Positions 26,694 through 35,381 of a stretch of 64,000 nt of DNA are shown here, in pieces. Positions within the stretch are counted from its first letter, which is position 1. Every line of letters starts with the position of its first letter. This DNA is from Rhizobium sp. BK251 (GTDB lineage: Bacteria > Pseudomonadota > Alphaproteobacteria > Rhizobiales > Rhizobiaceae): positions 434,001-498,000 of the forward strand of contig NZ_SLUQ01000006.1 in the NCBI RefSeq assembly GCF_004345245.1. Direction: 5' to 3'. A program made the translations under genes and the position numbers. The notes beneath the pieces are model-generated. The model searched no databases, had not been told where the DNA came from, and saw only the letters and a list, made by a program, of their open reading frames with translations.

Positions 26694-27791
26694 GTGAGCG
26701 AGACGTATTTTCTCTTCGTGGGGTCGTTGAACAGGCCGGCGCCCTATTTTGCCGCAGCCAATGGGACAGGCTTAACCGTCTTCAGGTTCGACGCCGAAAC
26801 CCTGGAAGCGAAAAGACTGGCCGAGGCACAGGATATAGAAAACCCTACGTTTTTCTCCGTCAGCGCCGATGGCAGTGCCGTCTACGCCAATTCCGAGGTC
26901 TTCGGCTGGAAGGAGGGTCTCGTCAGTGCCTTTTCCTTCGACAAGGCGACGCACGCCCTCGACTATATCAACATGCAGCCCGCGCTCGGGAGCATCACGG
27001 CACAGAACCTTATCACGCGGGACCGCCGCCATCTGCTGGTTGTCAACTATTCGATGGGTGACGGTGGACCGGATCAATCGCTGGTGATCTATCCTTTCAC
27101 CGACAAAATGGGCCTTGAACCGCCGATCGCCTCGGTTCGACAGGTCGGCGCAGGGCCGAACCACGAGCGGCAAGAACGCAGCCACGCCCACAGCATCATC
27201 GAAATTGGAGACAACGTCTTTGTCGTTGCCGATCTCGGCTGCGACACGCTGACGTCATATCGCCTCACCGAGGACAGCAAGCTGCTTCGCCTATACGAAA
27301 CAAGATGCGCGCCGGGCGCTGGCCCACGCCATATGGCCCTTCATCCGCGCGGACATTTCCTCTTCGTGCTGAACGAACTCAATTCGACCTGCGCGAGCTT
27401 CTCCGTGGATCGCGAATCGGGCCGCCTTTCACCGATCAACGTCGTACAGGCGGTCCCCGACGCGGATCTCGGCGGCAACCATTGTGCCGATATCCAGATT
27501 TCCGCGGATGGCCGCTTCCTCTATGGCTCGAATCGCGGCCATGACAGCATCGCCGTCTTTTCCGTTTCGCCGGACACGGGCGAGCTGGCACCGGCCGGCA
27601 TCTTTCCATGTGGAGGCAAGACGCCACGCAATCTTGCGATTTCTCCCTCCGGCCGACATGTCTTCTGCGCCAACCAGGATTCCGACAGGATCACGATTTT
27701 CGAAAGGGATGCCGTCACCGGCGGCTTGAGGGACACCGGCAGGTGCATCGAGACGGGAACGCCGATGTGCATCAAGATCGCAGAGGCTTGA
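26694..27791 (+). CDS. Beta-propeller lactonase family protein (6-phosphogluconolactonase-like)
   Basis: 365-aa seven-bladed propeller of the Pgl/3-carboxymuconate cyclase type. Repeated blade signatures such as SADGSAVYANSE, HPRGHFLFVLNE, SADGRFLYGSNRGHDSIAVF and SPSGRHVFCANQDSDRI are visible. It probably opens a sugar-acid lactone in the cytoplasm; no signal peptide is seen. The GTG start with GGGAGG eight bases upstream gives an N-terminus beginning with the first strand (SETYFLFVGSL). Divergent from the CoA-transferase operon and followed by a 2-hydroxyacid oxidase gene, 114 bp away. Confidence 0.87.
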   Translation: MSETYFLFVGSLNRPAPYFAAANGTGLTVFRFDAETLEAKRLAEAQDIENPTFFSVSADGSAVYANSEVFGWKEGLVSAFSFDKATHALDYINMQPALGSITAQNLITRDRRHLLVVNYSMGDGGPDQSLVIYPFTDKMGLEPPIASVRQVGAGPNHERQERSHAHSIIEIGDNVFVVADLGCDTLTSYRLTEDSKLLRLYETRCAPGAGPRHMALHPRGHFLFVLNELNSTCASFSVDRESGRLSPINVVQAVPDADLGGNHCADIQISADGRFLYGSNRGHDSIAVFSVSPDTGELAPAGIFPCGGKTPRNLAISPSGRHVFCANQDSDRITIFERDAVTGGLRDTGRCIETGTPMCIKIAEA

Positions 27792-27855
27792 GATCCAAGG
27801 CCTGCATAGCGAATGAATATTCTGCAATGCCATACTGCTGCATCCATCCTCGATC

Positions 27856-27900
27856 GATGTTACGAAGCCTGACGATCGAATGATGTAACGAAACCGGACG
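27856..27900. repeat. Imperfect direct repeat just upstream of the hydroxyacid oxidase gene
   Basis: Two 19-bp copies (27856-27874 and 27882-27900) that differ at three positions; both read GATGTxACGAAxCCxGACG. Their starts are 26 bp apart. The second copy ends six bases before the ATG. It may be a tandem regulator site or a small duplication; no promoter was assigned. Confidence 0.5.
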
Positions 27901-27905
27901 TGACC

Positions 27906-29051
27906 ATGCGCCTTTCCGACTGCCACAGTTTTCATGACTTTCGCCGCCTTGCAAAACGCCGCCTTCCCGGGCCTATTTTCAACTATATCGACGGCGCGGC
28001 CGACGACGAAGTCACGTACCGGCGCAACACGGCTTGCTTCGAGAGCTGCGATCTCTTGCCGAGTGTCCTGCGGGGTGTGAGTGACGTCGACCTGTCTGTC
28101 ACCGTCATGGGCCAGAAGCTGTCCATGCCCGTCTACTGCTCCCCGACCGCCTTGCAGCGGCTCTTCCACCACGATGGCGAGCGCGCCGTCGCCGGAGCCG
28201 CAGGCAAGTTTGGTACGATGTTCGGCGTTTCTTCGCTCGGCACGGTCAGTCTTGAAGAAGCGCGTAGCATCAGCGGCGCGCCGCAGGTCTATCAGTTTTA
28301 TTTTCACAAGGATCGCGGCCTTAACCGGGAAATGATGGCGAGAGCCAAGCAGGCCGGTGTCGAGGTGATGATGCTCACTGTCGACAGCATCACCGGCGGC
28401 AACCGGGAACGAGACAAGCGAACCGGCTTTGCCATTCCCTTCCGCCTGAACCTTGCCGGCATGGCGCAGTTCGCCATCAAGCCAGCCTGGGCCATCAACC
28501 ACTTCGCTCATGAGAAGTTTCGGCTGCCGCAACTCGACAGCCACGTCGACATGGGCAGCGGAACCATGTCGATCAGCCGCTACTTCACGGAAATGCTCGA
28601 TCCCGCGATGAACTGGGACGATGTCGCCGAAATGGTCCAGACCTGGGGAGGCCAGTTTTGCCTCAAGGGGATCATGACGGTGGAGGATGCAAAGCGGGCC
28701 GTCGCCATCGGCTGCACCGGCATTGTTCTGTCGAATCACGGCGGACGCCAGCTCGACGGATCCCGAAGCGGTTTCGATCAACTAGCGGAGATTGTCGATG
28801 CAGTTGGACACCAGATCGACGTCATGGTCGACGGTGGCATCCAGCGCGGTACCCATGTGCTGAAGGCGCTCTCCCTCGGCGCAAAGGCCGTCGGCATCGG
28901 CCGTTATTACCTGTTTGCACTTGCCGCCGCCGGCCAGGCCGGTGTGGAGCGTGCCCTGCTGCAAATGCGCACGGAAATCGAGCGCGACATGAAGCTAATG
29001 GGCTGCTCATCGGTCGGTGATCTGTCGGCGGCAAATCTTCGCTTCCGTTGA
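27906..29051 (+). CDS. FMN-dependent alpha-hydroxy-acid oxidase/dehydrogenase (LldD family)
   Basis: 381-aa FMN enzyme that oxidises an L-2-hydroxy acid to the 2-keto acid. Active-site residues fall where the family needs them: Tyr132 (QFYFHKD), Asp160 (LTVD), Lys254 (CLKGIM), His278 and Arg281 (SNHGGRQLDGS). The ATG is used; an in-frame GTG two codons earlier adds nothing. L-lactate is the simplest substrate and would also be a product of the L-fucose pathway encoded nearby, but a sugar-derived hydroxy acid opened by the lactonase upstream is equally possible. Confidence 0.9.
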   Translation: MRLSDCHSFHDFRRLAKRRLPGPIFNYIDGAADDEVTYRRNTACFESCDLLPSVLRGVSDVDLSVTVMGQKLSMPVYCSPTALQRLFHHDGERAVAGAAGKFGTMFGVSSLGTVSLEEARSISGAPQVYQFYFHKDRGLNREMMARAKQAGVEVMMLTVDSITGGNRERDKRTGFAIPFRLNLAGMAQFAIKPAWAINHFAHEKFRLPQLDSHVDMGSGTMSISRYFTEMLDPAMNWDDVAEMVQTWGGQFCLKGIMTVEDAKRAVAIGCTGIVLSNHGGRQLDGSRSGFDQLAEIVDAVGHQIDVMVDGGIQRGTHVLKALSLGAKAVGIGRYYLFALAAAGQAGVERALLQMRTEIERDMKLMGCSSVGDLSAANLRFR

Positions 29052-29053
29052 TT

Positions 29054-29075
29054 GGGGTCTTCGTTGGAAGACCCC
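29054..29075. terminator. Bidirectional stem-loop between convergent genes
   Basis: Perfect 9-bp stem (GGGGTCTTC / GAAGACCCC) closed by a four-base GTTG loop, placed between the stops of the hydroxyacid oxidase (plus) and the SugE gene (minus). T-runs on both sides are poor, so efficiency is uncertain. Confidence 0.65.
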
Positions 29076-29083
29076 TGCTCGGT

Positions 29084-29404
29084 TCAGTTCCCGGAAACCA
29101 GCCTTAGCCCGATCACTCCTGCCAGGATGAGGCCGATGCATAGCAGCCTCATCGGTGCCAGACTATCGCCCAGCACCACGATGCCTACGGTCGCGGTGCC
29201 GGCGGCACCGATACCGGTCCAGACGGCATAACCGGTTCCGACCGGCAAGGTTCGCAGTGAGAGGGAAAGAAGAAAGACGCTCGATAGCCCGGTCGCCACC
29301 GTCAACAACGCGGGGATCAGACGCGTAAAACCGTCTGATGACTTCATGCTGAGGGCGAATGCGATCTCGAGAATGCCGGCCAAGCCGAGGAGTGCCCATG
29401 CCAT
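29084..29404 (-). CDS. sugE: Small multidrug resistance exporter (SugE/Gdx type)
   Basis: 106-aa four-helix inner-membrane protein. It has the membrane-embedded Glu in GILEIAFAL (helix 1) and LPVGTGYAVWTGIGAAG, the sequence that sets SugE/Gdx apart from EmrE. Such proteins work as dimers and export guanidinium or small quaternary cations in exchange for protons. The second in-frame ATG is used because it gives the family's normal length and has GGAG upstream; the first would add five residues. No guanidine riboswitch was recognised in the 140 bp upstream. Confidence 0.88.
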   Translation of the reverse strand: MAWALLGLAGILEIAFALSMKSSDGFTRLIPALLTVATGLSSVFLLSLSLRTLPVGTGYAVWTGIGAAGTATVGIVVLGDSLAPMRLLCIGLILAGVIGLRLVSGN

Positions 29405-29543
29405 ATGCCAAGTCTCCATTCTAAGCTCGCCGGGCCTTAGTGGCCATACGAGCTCTGGTGCGAGAGTTTATTGTCGGGCAGACGGAAAGCAGGCGCTTGC
29501 GAACAGGCTCCAGCATGTCGCGCGCGCCCACCTGCGCCGTGCG

Positions 29544-29999
29544 TCAGCCCTTGGCCGCGGCGGCCGGCGTCGTGCGGAACGAAATCCCGAACCGATTGAA
29601 GGCGTTCATCAGGGCGATCGCATAGGTGAGATCGGCGAGTTCCTTGTCGCTGAATTCAGCCGCGGCGGCGGCATAGTCCGCATCGGGAACACCAGTTTCG
29701 GAAACACGTGTCACGGTTTCGGCCCAGGCGAGGGCAGCGCGTTCGCGGGCGCTGAAGACGTCGCGCGCGTCATACCACACGGGTACCAGCACGAGCTTGT
29801 CCACCGCGAGGCCGGACTTGAGCAGATCGCGTGAATGCATGTCGATGCAGAAAGCGCAGCCGTTGATCTGCGAAACCCTCAGATAGACAAGGTCTACCAG
29901 TTCCTTCGACAGACCACTTTTTTGAAGTGTGACGTAGACACCGCCGAAAGCCTTGAAACCTTCGGGGGAGGCCTTTGCGTAGTCGATGCGATTGATCAT
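29544..29999 (-). CDS. Carboxymuconolactone decarboxylase/AhpD-like protein
   Basis: 151-aa all-helical protein with the AhpD redox motif (Cys48 and Cys51 in NGCAFCIDMH, His55 next to it). This class acts as a peroxidase adaptor or alkylhydroperoxidase-type enzyme rather than as a decarboxylase. It is on the same strand as the MocR regulator upstream, with 109 bp between, and carries its own short leader; the regulator may control it (shared CTAGACCA half-site at 30081-30088). Confidence 0.87.
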   Translation of the reverse strand: MINRIDYAKASPEGFKAFGGVYVTLQKSGLSKELVDLVYLRVSQINGCAFCIDMHSRDLLKSGLAVDKLVLVPVWYDARDVFSARERAALAWAETVTRVSETGVPDADYAAAAAEFSDKELADLTYAIALMNAFNRFGISFRTTPAAAAKG

Positions 30000-30108
30000 G
30001 GCGATTTCCTTTCACGAATGAAGGCCATGATCGTCACGCATCTTGGTCTACTTAAGAAGAGCCATGAATGCTCTTCGGCACTAGACCATGATCCCTCTCG
30101 TTTCCCCC

Positions 30109-31527
30109 TCAGATCAGCCTTGCGATGCGGCGCCCGAAATTCTCGGCGACGCTCTCGGATGGAATGTTCGTGAAGTTGAGAAGCAGGGCCTGCTCGCCAT
30201 CGCCCCGCACCGTCCAATCCGTCAGTGCTTCGGCGTAAAGGCCCTCTTCCCGCATGCGCGCAACAAGCTGGCGATCCGATCCTTCGCCTTGCAGCCGCAG
30301 GATCAGATGCATGCCTCCCGGTGGAGAATCGATGCGCATCTGCTTGCCCAATGCATGTTCCAGGCCGGCTACCGTGGCGTTCCTTCTCTCCGCATAGAGC
30401 TTGCGCATCCGCTGGATATGACGGGCAAAATACCCCTCTGTTATGAAGGCTGCGACGACCTGCTGCGTCAATTCCGGGCTGCTTCCCGCAAAGACCTGCA
30501 TGACTTCCTCAAACCGCGCGACCTGCGCTTCGGGCACGACAAGATAGGCAAGCCGCAGGCTTGGAAAAAGCACCTTGCTGAAAGTGCCCGCATAGAGCAC
30601 GCGCCCATCCCTATCCAGGCTCTTCAGCGCTGGCAGCGGCCGACTGACATAGCGGTATTCCCCGTCGTAGTCGTCCTCGATGATCCAGACATTGTTGCGG
30701 GCCGCCCAGTCCAGCAGTTCCAGGCGGCGAGGCAGGGACAGAGACACGCAGAGTGGGCTTTGATGTGCAGGCGTGACCACTGCCGCGCGCGCTCGCGGCG
30801 CCAGCCTGATCCCTTCGGCGACGACCATGCCATCGCGGTCGACGGGTATCGCCGCCGGCGCAATATCCATATGCCCGAGCACGTCTCTCGTCGGCGGGTA
30901 ACCGGGATTTTCCAGCCAGACGCGATCGCCAGCCTTCAGCAGGGCGTGGGCGATCAGCGAGATGGAATGGCGATATCCAGACGTCACGAATATTTGGGAT
31001 GGCGAGCAGTTGATGCCACGCGAAACCTGCAGATAGGCGGCGATCTGCGACCTCAGGGCCGGTAGTCCGTAGACGGCCGGATGAACCATGTCGGCCGGCT
31101 GCATGGCACGCGCACATCGTGCACCAAGGCGCGCCCAGATCTTTCGCGGAAAGGCGTCGAGCGCAGGCAACCCCATCTGGAAGGGCAAAATCGAGTCGGG
31201 ACGAAAACTTGTTCCAGCCAAGTTGCTGTCGGACGGCGGGACCGGCATTGATGCCGGCATTCGCGGTTTGAGGTCCGGCGAAACGATCGTGCCGGCCTGA
31301 CCGCAGGCCTGAATGTAGCCCTCGGCGGCCAGCAGGGAATATGCTGCCTCGATCGTGCCCCTTGCCAGACCCAGTTCCCTGGTCAGCGCCCTTGCCGAAG
31401 GGATGCGGTCCCCCGGCATCAACACCCCGCTGGCAATCGCGCTGCGAAAGCGGTCATAGATCTGCCGGTAGAAAGGCTCGGCGGCCGCCGGATCCAATGG
31501 CGAGATATCGGGCTTCACGACGGTCAT
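30109..31527 (-). CDS. MocR-family (GntR/aminotransferase fusion) transcriptional regulator
   Basis: 472 aa: an N-terminal GntR winged helix (about 15-85, with IPSARALTRELGLARGTIE), a linker, then a fold-type-I aminotransferase domain. The PLP-binding Lys318 sits in AGTFSKVLFP and the cofactor Asp in WIIEDDYDGEY. Such proteins sense PLP or an amino-linked ligand, as PdxR does, and often control an adjacent gene. Likely targets are itself and the AhpD-like gene downstream; both carry the same CTAGACCA/TGGTCTAG half-site. Confidence 0.9.
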   Translation of the reverse strand: MTVVKPDISPLDPAAAEPFYRQIYDRFRSAIASGVLMPGDRIPSARALTRELGLARGTIEAAYSLLAAEGYIQACGQAGTIVSPDLKPRMPASMPVPPSDSNLAGTSFRPDSILPFQMGLPALDAFPRKIWARLGARCARAMQPADMVHPAVYGLPALRSQIAAYLQVSRGINCSPSQIFVTSGYRHSISLIAHALLKAGDRVWLENPGYPPTRDVLGHMDIAPAAIPVDRDGMVVAEGIRLAPRARAAVVTPAHQSPLCVSLSLPRRLELLDWAARNNVWIIEDDYDGEYRYVSRPLPALKSLDRDGRVLYAGTFSKVLFPSLRLAYLVVPEAQVARFEEVMQVFAGSSPELTQQVVAAFITEGYFARHIQRMRKLYAERRNATVAGLEHALGKQMRIDSPPGGMHLILRLQGEGSDRQLVARMREEGLYAEALTDWTVRGDGEQALLLNFTNIPSESVAENFGRRIARLI

Positions 31528-31717
31528 GGTCTAGTCATTTTCACAGAGGATCTAGAAATAGCTATGCCATAGTGATCGAGAGACAGCGCCAGTGCAAGGT
31601 TGCGCGACCATCGCGCCGAGGCGGCTTTCGATGAGCCTCCCGCGTTCGGTCCACTCGCGAATGCGCCGAGATCATTGACGATCATGGCTCAGTAGGAAGC
31701 ACCTTTCATGGATCTAG
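31527..31717. promoter_or_regulatory. Repeated TGGTCTAG/GGATCTAG half-sites upstream of the MocR gene
   Basis: TGGTCTAG at 31527-31534 and GGATCTAG at 31548-31555 are direct repeats with a 21-bp period (two helix turns), the arrangement MocR regulators prefer. A third copy, TGGATCTAG, is at 31709-31717. They overlap the regulator's own start, which suggests autorepression. The whole gap 31528-31831 (304 bp) holds no gene that I can support. Confidence 0.4.
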
Positions 31718-31831
31718 GGCATAGGCCATCGCGGCGATAAAGTGATGGCCTGTCTCGCGCTTGGGACCGGGCCTCGCACGCCCAACGATTCATGACATCA
31801 GGCGTGGGCGATGAAACCAGGGACTAGATGG

Positions 31832-32446
31832 ATGAAGAAGATCCTGCATGTCAGCTGCAGCCCCCGCGGGCAAGCGGCCGAGAGCTACCGGCTCTCTCAA
31901 AAGATTATCGCCTCCTTGTTGGCGAAGCACCCGGACACGACAGTGATCAACAGGACAGTCGGTGGCGGAGCCATACCGCATCTCGACGAAGATTACGCGA
32001 TTTCGCAATCATCATCCGAAGACGTCTCCCGGAAGGGTTCCATGGCCCAGTCCGAGGAGTTGATCCGGGAGTTGGAGAGCGCGGATTTCGTGGTCATCAG
32101 CACGCCCATGCACAATCTGACCGTACCTTCCGCGCTGAAGGCATGGATCGATCACGTCGTCAGGGCTCGCCGGACGTTCAATGTCACCGCGGCGGGCAAA
32201 GTCGGCACGCTCCGCGACCGTCCGATCTTCGTTGCCATTAGCTCAGGCGGGCGATTTTCGGGGGAGCGGGCCCGCCAGCCGGATTTCCTGACGCCCTACC
32301 TGAAGGCCATCCTCGGCACCATCGGACTGCACGACCTGACATTCTTTTCCGTCCAGGGGACAGGCGCCGGTCCGGCCGCCGTCGCGGAAACAAGAGCCAG
32401 GACGGATCAGGAATTGCGCGCGCATTTCTCGATGCTCTGCGCCTGA
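31832..32446 (+). CDS. azoR: FMN-dependent NADH-azoreductase
   Basis: 204-aa flavodoxin-fold quinone/azo reductase, normal AzoR length. The N-terminal KKILHVSCSPRGQAAESYRL (phosphate loop) and STPMHNLTVPSALKAWIDHV (FMN contact and dimer region) are characteristic; SSGGRFSG is the third flavin segment. It reduces quinones and azo compounds by two electrons. The second ATG is used because it begins the first beta strand directly; an ATG seven codons upstream is in frame and cannot be excluded. It stands alone between the MocR and LOG genes. Confidence 0.88.
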   Translation: MKKILHVSCSPRGQAAESYRLSQKIIASLLAKHPDTTVINRTVGGGAIPHLDEDYAISQSSSEDVSRKGSMAQSEELIRELESADFVVISTPMHNLTVPSALKAWIDHVVRARRTFNVTAAGKVGTLRDRPIFVAISSGGRFSGERARQPDFLTPYLKAILGTIGLHDLTFFSVQGTGAGPAAVAETRARTDQELRAHFSMLCA

Positions 32447-32590
32447 GCCAGCCCTCGGGGCTCTGGCCTTAACGGGAGTAAAGCCCGCGAAAGAGTTCAA
32501 GTGCCGATACTGGGACGACTATCCCGGAACGCTGCCGACTGGTAATGCGCTGAGAAATCGAATGTCCGCGGAAAAAGAGAAAGCTGCCAG

Positions 32591-33172
32591 ATGACGATAC
32601 GTTCAATCAAGACCATCGCAGTGTTCTGCGGATCGAACTTCGGCGCATCAGAGGAGTTCGCTGATGGAGCCAGGTCGCTCGGCCGGGCGTTGGGCGAAGC
32701 GGAAATAACGCTCGTCTATGGCGGCACGACAAAGGGCCTGATGGGCGTCGTCGCCGATGCCGTTCTTGAATCGGGCGGCAAGGCCCATGGCGTCATTACC
32801 GAAAGTCTCCATCGGCGCGGCCAGTCGCACGCGGGCCTGACCATGCATGAAATCGCACCAACCCTGCGCAGCCGGAAGGAGCGAATGGCAGAACTTGCCG
32901 ATGCCTTCATCGCCCTTCCGGGCGGGATCGGAACCATCGAGGAGCTTATGGAAGTCTGGACCATGAACCAGCTGTCGGAGATCGACAAGCCGGTCGGTCT
33001 GTTGAACTCCGCCGGCTTTTTCACGGCATTTCTGGAGTTCATCGATCATATGGTCACCACAAAGTTCCTGCCGGCGGCGCATCGGCACTCGATCTCGGTG
33101 AATAGCGACGCGAGCGCCTTGATCGACCAGCTTCGCCGCTATGAACGCGTTGACGTTCCCAAATGGCTGTAG
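32591..33172 (+). CDS. LOG-family protein (nucleotide 5'-monophosphate phosphoribohydrolase)
   Basis: 193-aa Rossmann-like enzyme with the diagnostic PGGxGTxxE motif (residues 110-118) and the partner Arg/Lys in SRKERM (94-99). The family releases a free base from nucleotide monophosphates; members that act on cytokinin nucleotides are common in plant-associated bacteria, and many were once misnamed lysine decarboxylases. The upstream 144 bp contain no gene. Cytokinin activation is a family possibility, not shown here. Confidence 0.9.
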   Translation: MTIRSIKTIAVFCGSNFGASEEFADGARSLGRALGEAEITLVYGGTTKGLMGVVADAVLESGGKAHGVITESLHRRGQSHAGLTMHEIAPTLRSRKERMAELADAFIALPGGIGTIEELMEVWTMNQLSEIDKPVGLLNSAGFFTAFLEFIDHMVTTKFLPAAHRHSISVNSDASALIDQLRRYERVDVPKWL

Positions 33173-33385
33173 CGGTGAAATCTCGCAGCACGCGATAGAT
33201 GATGCCACGACCGGAATCTGATCGAGCGCTCGAAAGGCCCGTTTCCTCGCCGTAGGGCCGTCCTTCGCGCTCGAAGGTTGGCACGGCATGCGGGCGCCGC
33301 GCCAACTTTCTGGAGTTCAAAACTATCGGCTAGAACCCGCACGGCACCACTGGAGCCGGAAGGCCAGCCGCGCTACGGGTGTCGA

Positions 33386-33940
33386 TCAGGCCGTTGCCGC
33401 GGCCGGGCTTTCCGTGCCACTCGAAGAAACTGCCTCGGCAGCCAGCGCATGCCGCAACCGTTGCTCCTGTTCAGGGGAGAGCGAGGTGCGCAGCACGCTG
33501 GCGTGCTCGCCCTTGAAATCCTCCAGCACCTTCTCGGGTTGTATCTTGCGAATGAGAAGAAACAGCGCGGAACTGTTCACGGGGATCGTCTCCGCAAGCT
33601 TTTCGATGAGATTGTCGTCGATGCCGTAGTCGGACATGGAGCCGGCAAGTGCGCCTGATCCTGCGCCAATAGCCCCGCCGAGCACCATGCCTGCCAGCGG
33701 ATTGAGAAACAGGAAGCCCACCAGCGTTCCCCACAAGGCACCCGACAGTCCGCCGCTTGCGGCCCCGGCCGCCGCAAGGTTTACGCTCTGCTTGAGGCGA
33801 ACCTTGCCAGAACTGTCCCGGACAGCGACAACTGCATCTTCAAGATCTACGAGATATTCCTTCTCCAGTTGGACGAGACGATTGAGAATGGCGTCCGCCT
33901 TGTCGGGAGCGTCGAAACCAAGCACCACGAATTCTGACAT
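33386..33940 (-). CDS. DUF1269 membrane protein
   Basis: 184-aa protein: a soluble alpha/beta N-terminus (MSEFVVLGFDAPDKADAIL), a glycine-rich hydrophobic hairpin at about 55-100 (SGGLSGALWGTLVGFLFLN and following), a second soluble part, and a low-complexity Ala/Ser/Thr tail. The layout fits DUF1269, whose function is unknown but which is often associated with stress. It is a single-gene unit between the LOG and LysR genes. Confidence 0.85.
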   Translation of the reverse strand: MSEFVVLGFDAPDKADAILNRLVQLEKEYLVDLEDAVVAVRDSSGKVRLKQSVNLAAAGAASGGLSGALWGTLVGFLFLNPLAGMVLGGAIGAGSGALAGSMSDYGIDDNLIEKLAETIPVNSSALFLLIRKIQPEKVLEDFKGEHASVLRTSLSPEQEQRLRHALAAEAVSSSGTESPAAATA

Positions 33941-34191
33941 TGGGATTTCTCCGGATTGGATTGGGCTCGACCGGAGATAGCTTCCAAGTCGCTTTTGTCC
34001 ATAGCCGATGAATTGATCCTTACGACGATTTCAGCGCAAGGCGCTGCCGAGGAAGAAGGTCGCCGCGTCTCCGATTCCGGATGCATTACGTGCGCTTGTT
34101 TCTCCAAGCAGGCCGCGTCTGTCCGCCTGCTGCAGCGGCGACGCCGTCATCGTGCACATGGTTCTGCAGAACGCTGCCGAGCATTCCCAGG

Positions 34192-35112
34192 TCAAGGGCT
34201 TTGCTCCTGAAGCGGGGCCTTCAGCACATCTGCGATATGATCGAGGACGACTCGTGTTTTTGGTGGCATCCGGCGCCCGAGGGGGATCAGCGCGTGCACC
34301 GGCGGACCGTCGACGTCCACCTCCGGCAGTACCTTCACCAGTTCACCGGACAGGACATTCGGATGGGCCACGCGGTCGAAGATCTGGGCGATGCCGAGAC
34401 CGTTCTTCGCTGCGTCGATCATCGACCGCCCATCGGACACGACGATGCTCGCATTCGGCGAGACCTCCGAAGTATGCGGCCCCTCGAAGATCGTCCATGG
34501 CCGAAGCCGGCCCGATCCGGCCCGGAAAATAATGGCCTCCTGCACAAGAAGATCCCGAATGGATGCAATCGGCTCGCGCGCAGCAAGGTAGGCGGGAGAA
34601 GCGTAAAGGCCGAGCCGCAAATCGCAGAGCTTGCGCACCGTGATCTCGCCCTCCGACGGCAGCGAGCCGATACGCACCACGATGTCCCATCCCTCGCCGA
34701 CGGCATCCGACTGGCGGTCGGTCAAGGACAACTCGATGGTGACGAGCGGATATTTCCCACGGATCTCAGACAGGGTCGGAATGAAGAGCCCGCCTAGTCC
34801 GACCGGCGCATCGATGCGGACGCGGCCCGCCGGCTGCTCCCTTCGTGCCGCGAGCGCGATCTCCGCCTCGCTCAGCCCCTCCAGGGCGACACGCGCCGCC
34901 TCCAGATAGGTTTCCCCGTCCTCCGTCAGCCGGACCGCACGGGTCGTGCGTTGGAAGAGTTTGGTCCCAAGCCGCTGCTCCAGCCGTTGAACCGCTTTGC
35001 CGACATTCGATTTGCCGGTCTCAAGCTGCTCGGCAGCGCGCGTGAAGCTCGCATGCTGCGCCACCGCGACGAAGGTGGCGATGTCATGGATCGGCGGTGA
35101 AGTCAGCGCCAT
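34192..35112 (-). CDS. LysR-family transcriptional regulator
   Basis: 306 aa with an N-terminal winged helix (FVAVAQHASFTRAAEQLETG, about 12-32, then the KSNVGKAVQRLEQRLG recognition part) and a C-terminal substrate-binding domain of the CrgA/DmlR-like group. The ATG has AAGGAG five bases upstream. It is divergent from an MFS exporter, and the gap between them carries the first of three copies of a 49-bp element also found before the epoxide-hydrolase and GST genes. That makes it the likely regulator of all three. Confidence 0.9.
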   Translation of the reverse strand: MALTSPPIHDIATFVAVAQHASFTRAAEQLETGKSNVGKAVQRLEQRLGTKLFQRTTRAVRLTEDGETYLEAARVALEGLSEAEIALAARREQPAGRVRIDAPVGLGGLFIPTLSEIRGKYPLVTIELSLTDRQSDAVGEGWDIVVRIGSLPSEGEITVRKLCDLRLGLYASPAYLAAREPIASIRDLLVQEAIIFRAGSGRLRPWTIFEGPHTSEVSPNASIVVSDGRSMIDAAKNGLGIAQIFDRVAHPNVLSGELVKVLPEVDVDGPPVHALIPLGRRMPPKTRVVLDHIADVLKAPLQEQSP

Positions 35113-35260
35113 TGTCGCTCCTTGATCTACAAGCACCCACGATCACGTCGATAGCACGGCGCCTCGGAGGCTGAAAGGAGCTGAGACGCACGACAATGGG
35201 CCAGCAGCAATGGCTCTTTGTCGTATCGAGGTGGCTCCATACAAACCTCGGCCAGCAATA

Positions 35261-35309
35261 TTTGTCGCCCAATGGGATACAGACAATCGCGTGTTGTGGC
35301 GTTTATCGC
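35261..35309 (+). promoter_or_regulatory. 49-bp shared promoter element, copy 1 (before the MFS gene)
   Basis: Ungapped match to the elements at 37160-37208 and 38603-38651. The common core reads TTxGTCxCCC...GACAGA...TCGC and ends in GGxxTTTATC, here GATACAGACAATCGCG and GGCGTTTATCGC. It ends 72 bp before the MFS start and lies in the divergent LysR/MFS gap. Likely an operator-promoter unit for the LysR protein; the GCG-TTTAT-CGC part is itself an inverted repeat. Confidence 0.6.
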
Positions 35310-35381
35310 CGCAAGGCGAAATCACACCTTGTCATGCGAAGCGGTCGGTCGGACCGCAGAACCATCTAAGAGGTTTTCATC

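Noticed and set aside
29405..29543. A guanidine riboswitch before the SugE gene
   Set aside because: No recognisable ykkC-type conserved core was found in the short upstream region.
33956..34210. A plus-strand frame in the gap before the LysR gene
   Set aside because: No ribosome site, Arg-rich tail and overlap with the LysR 3' end; not supported.
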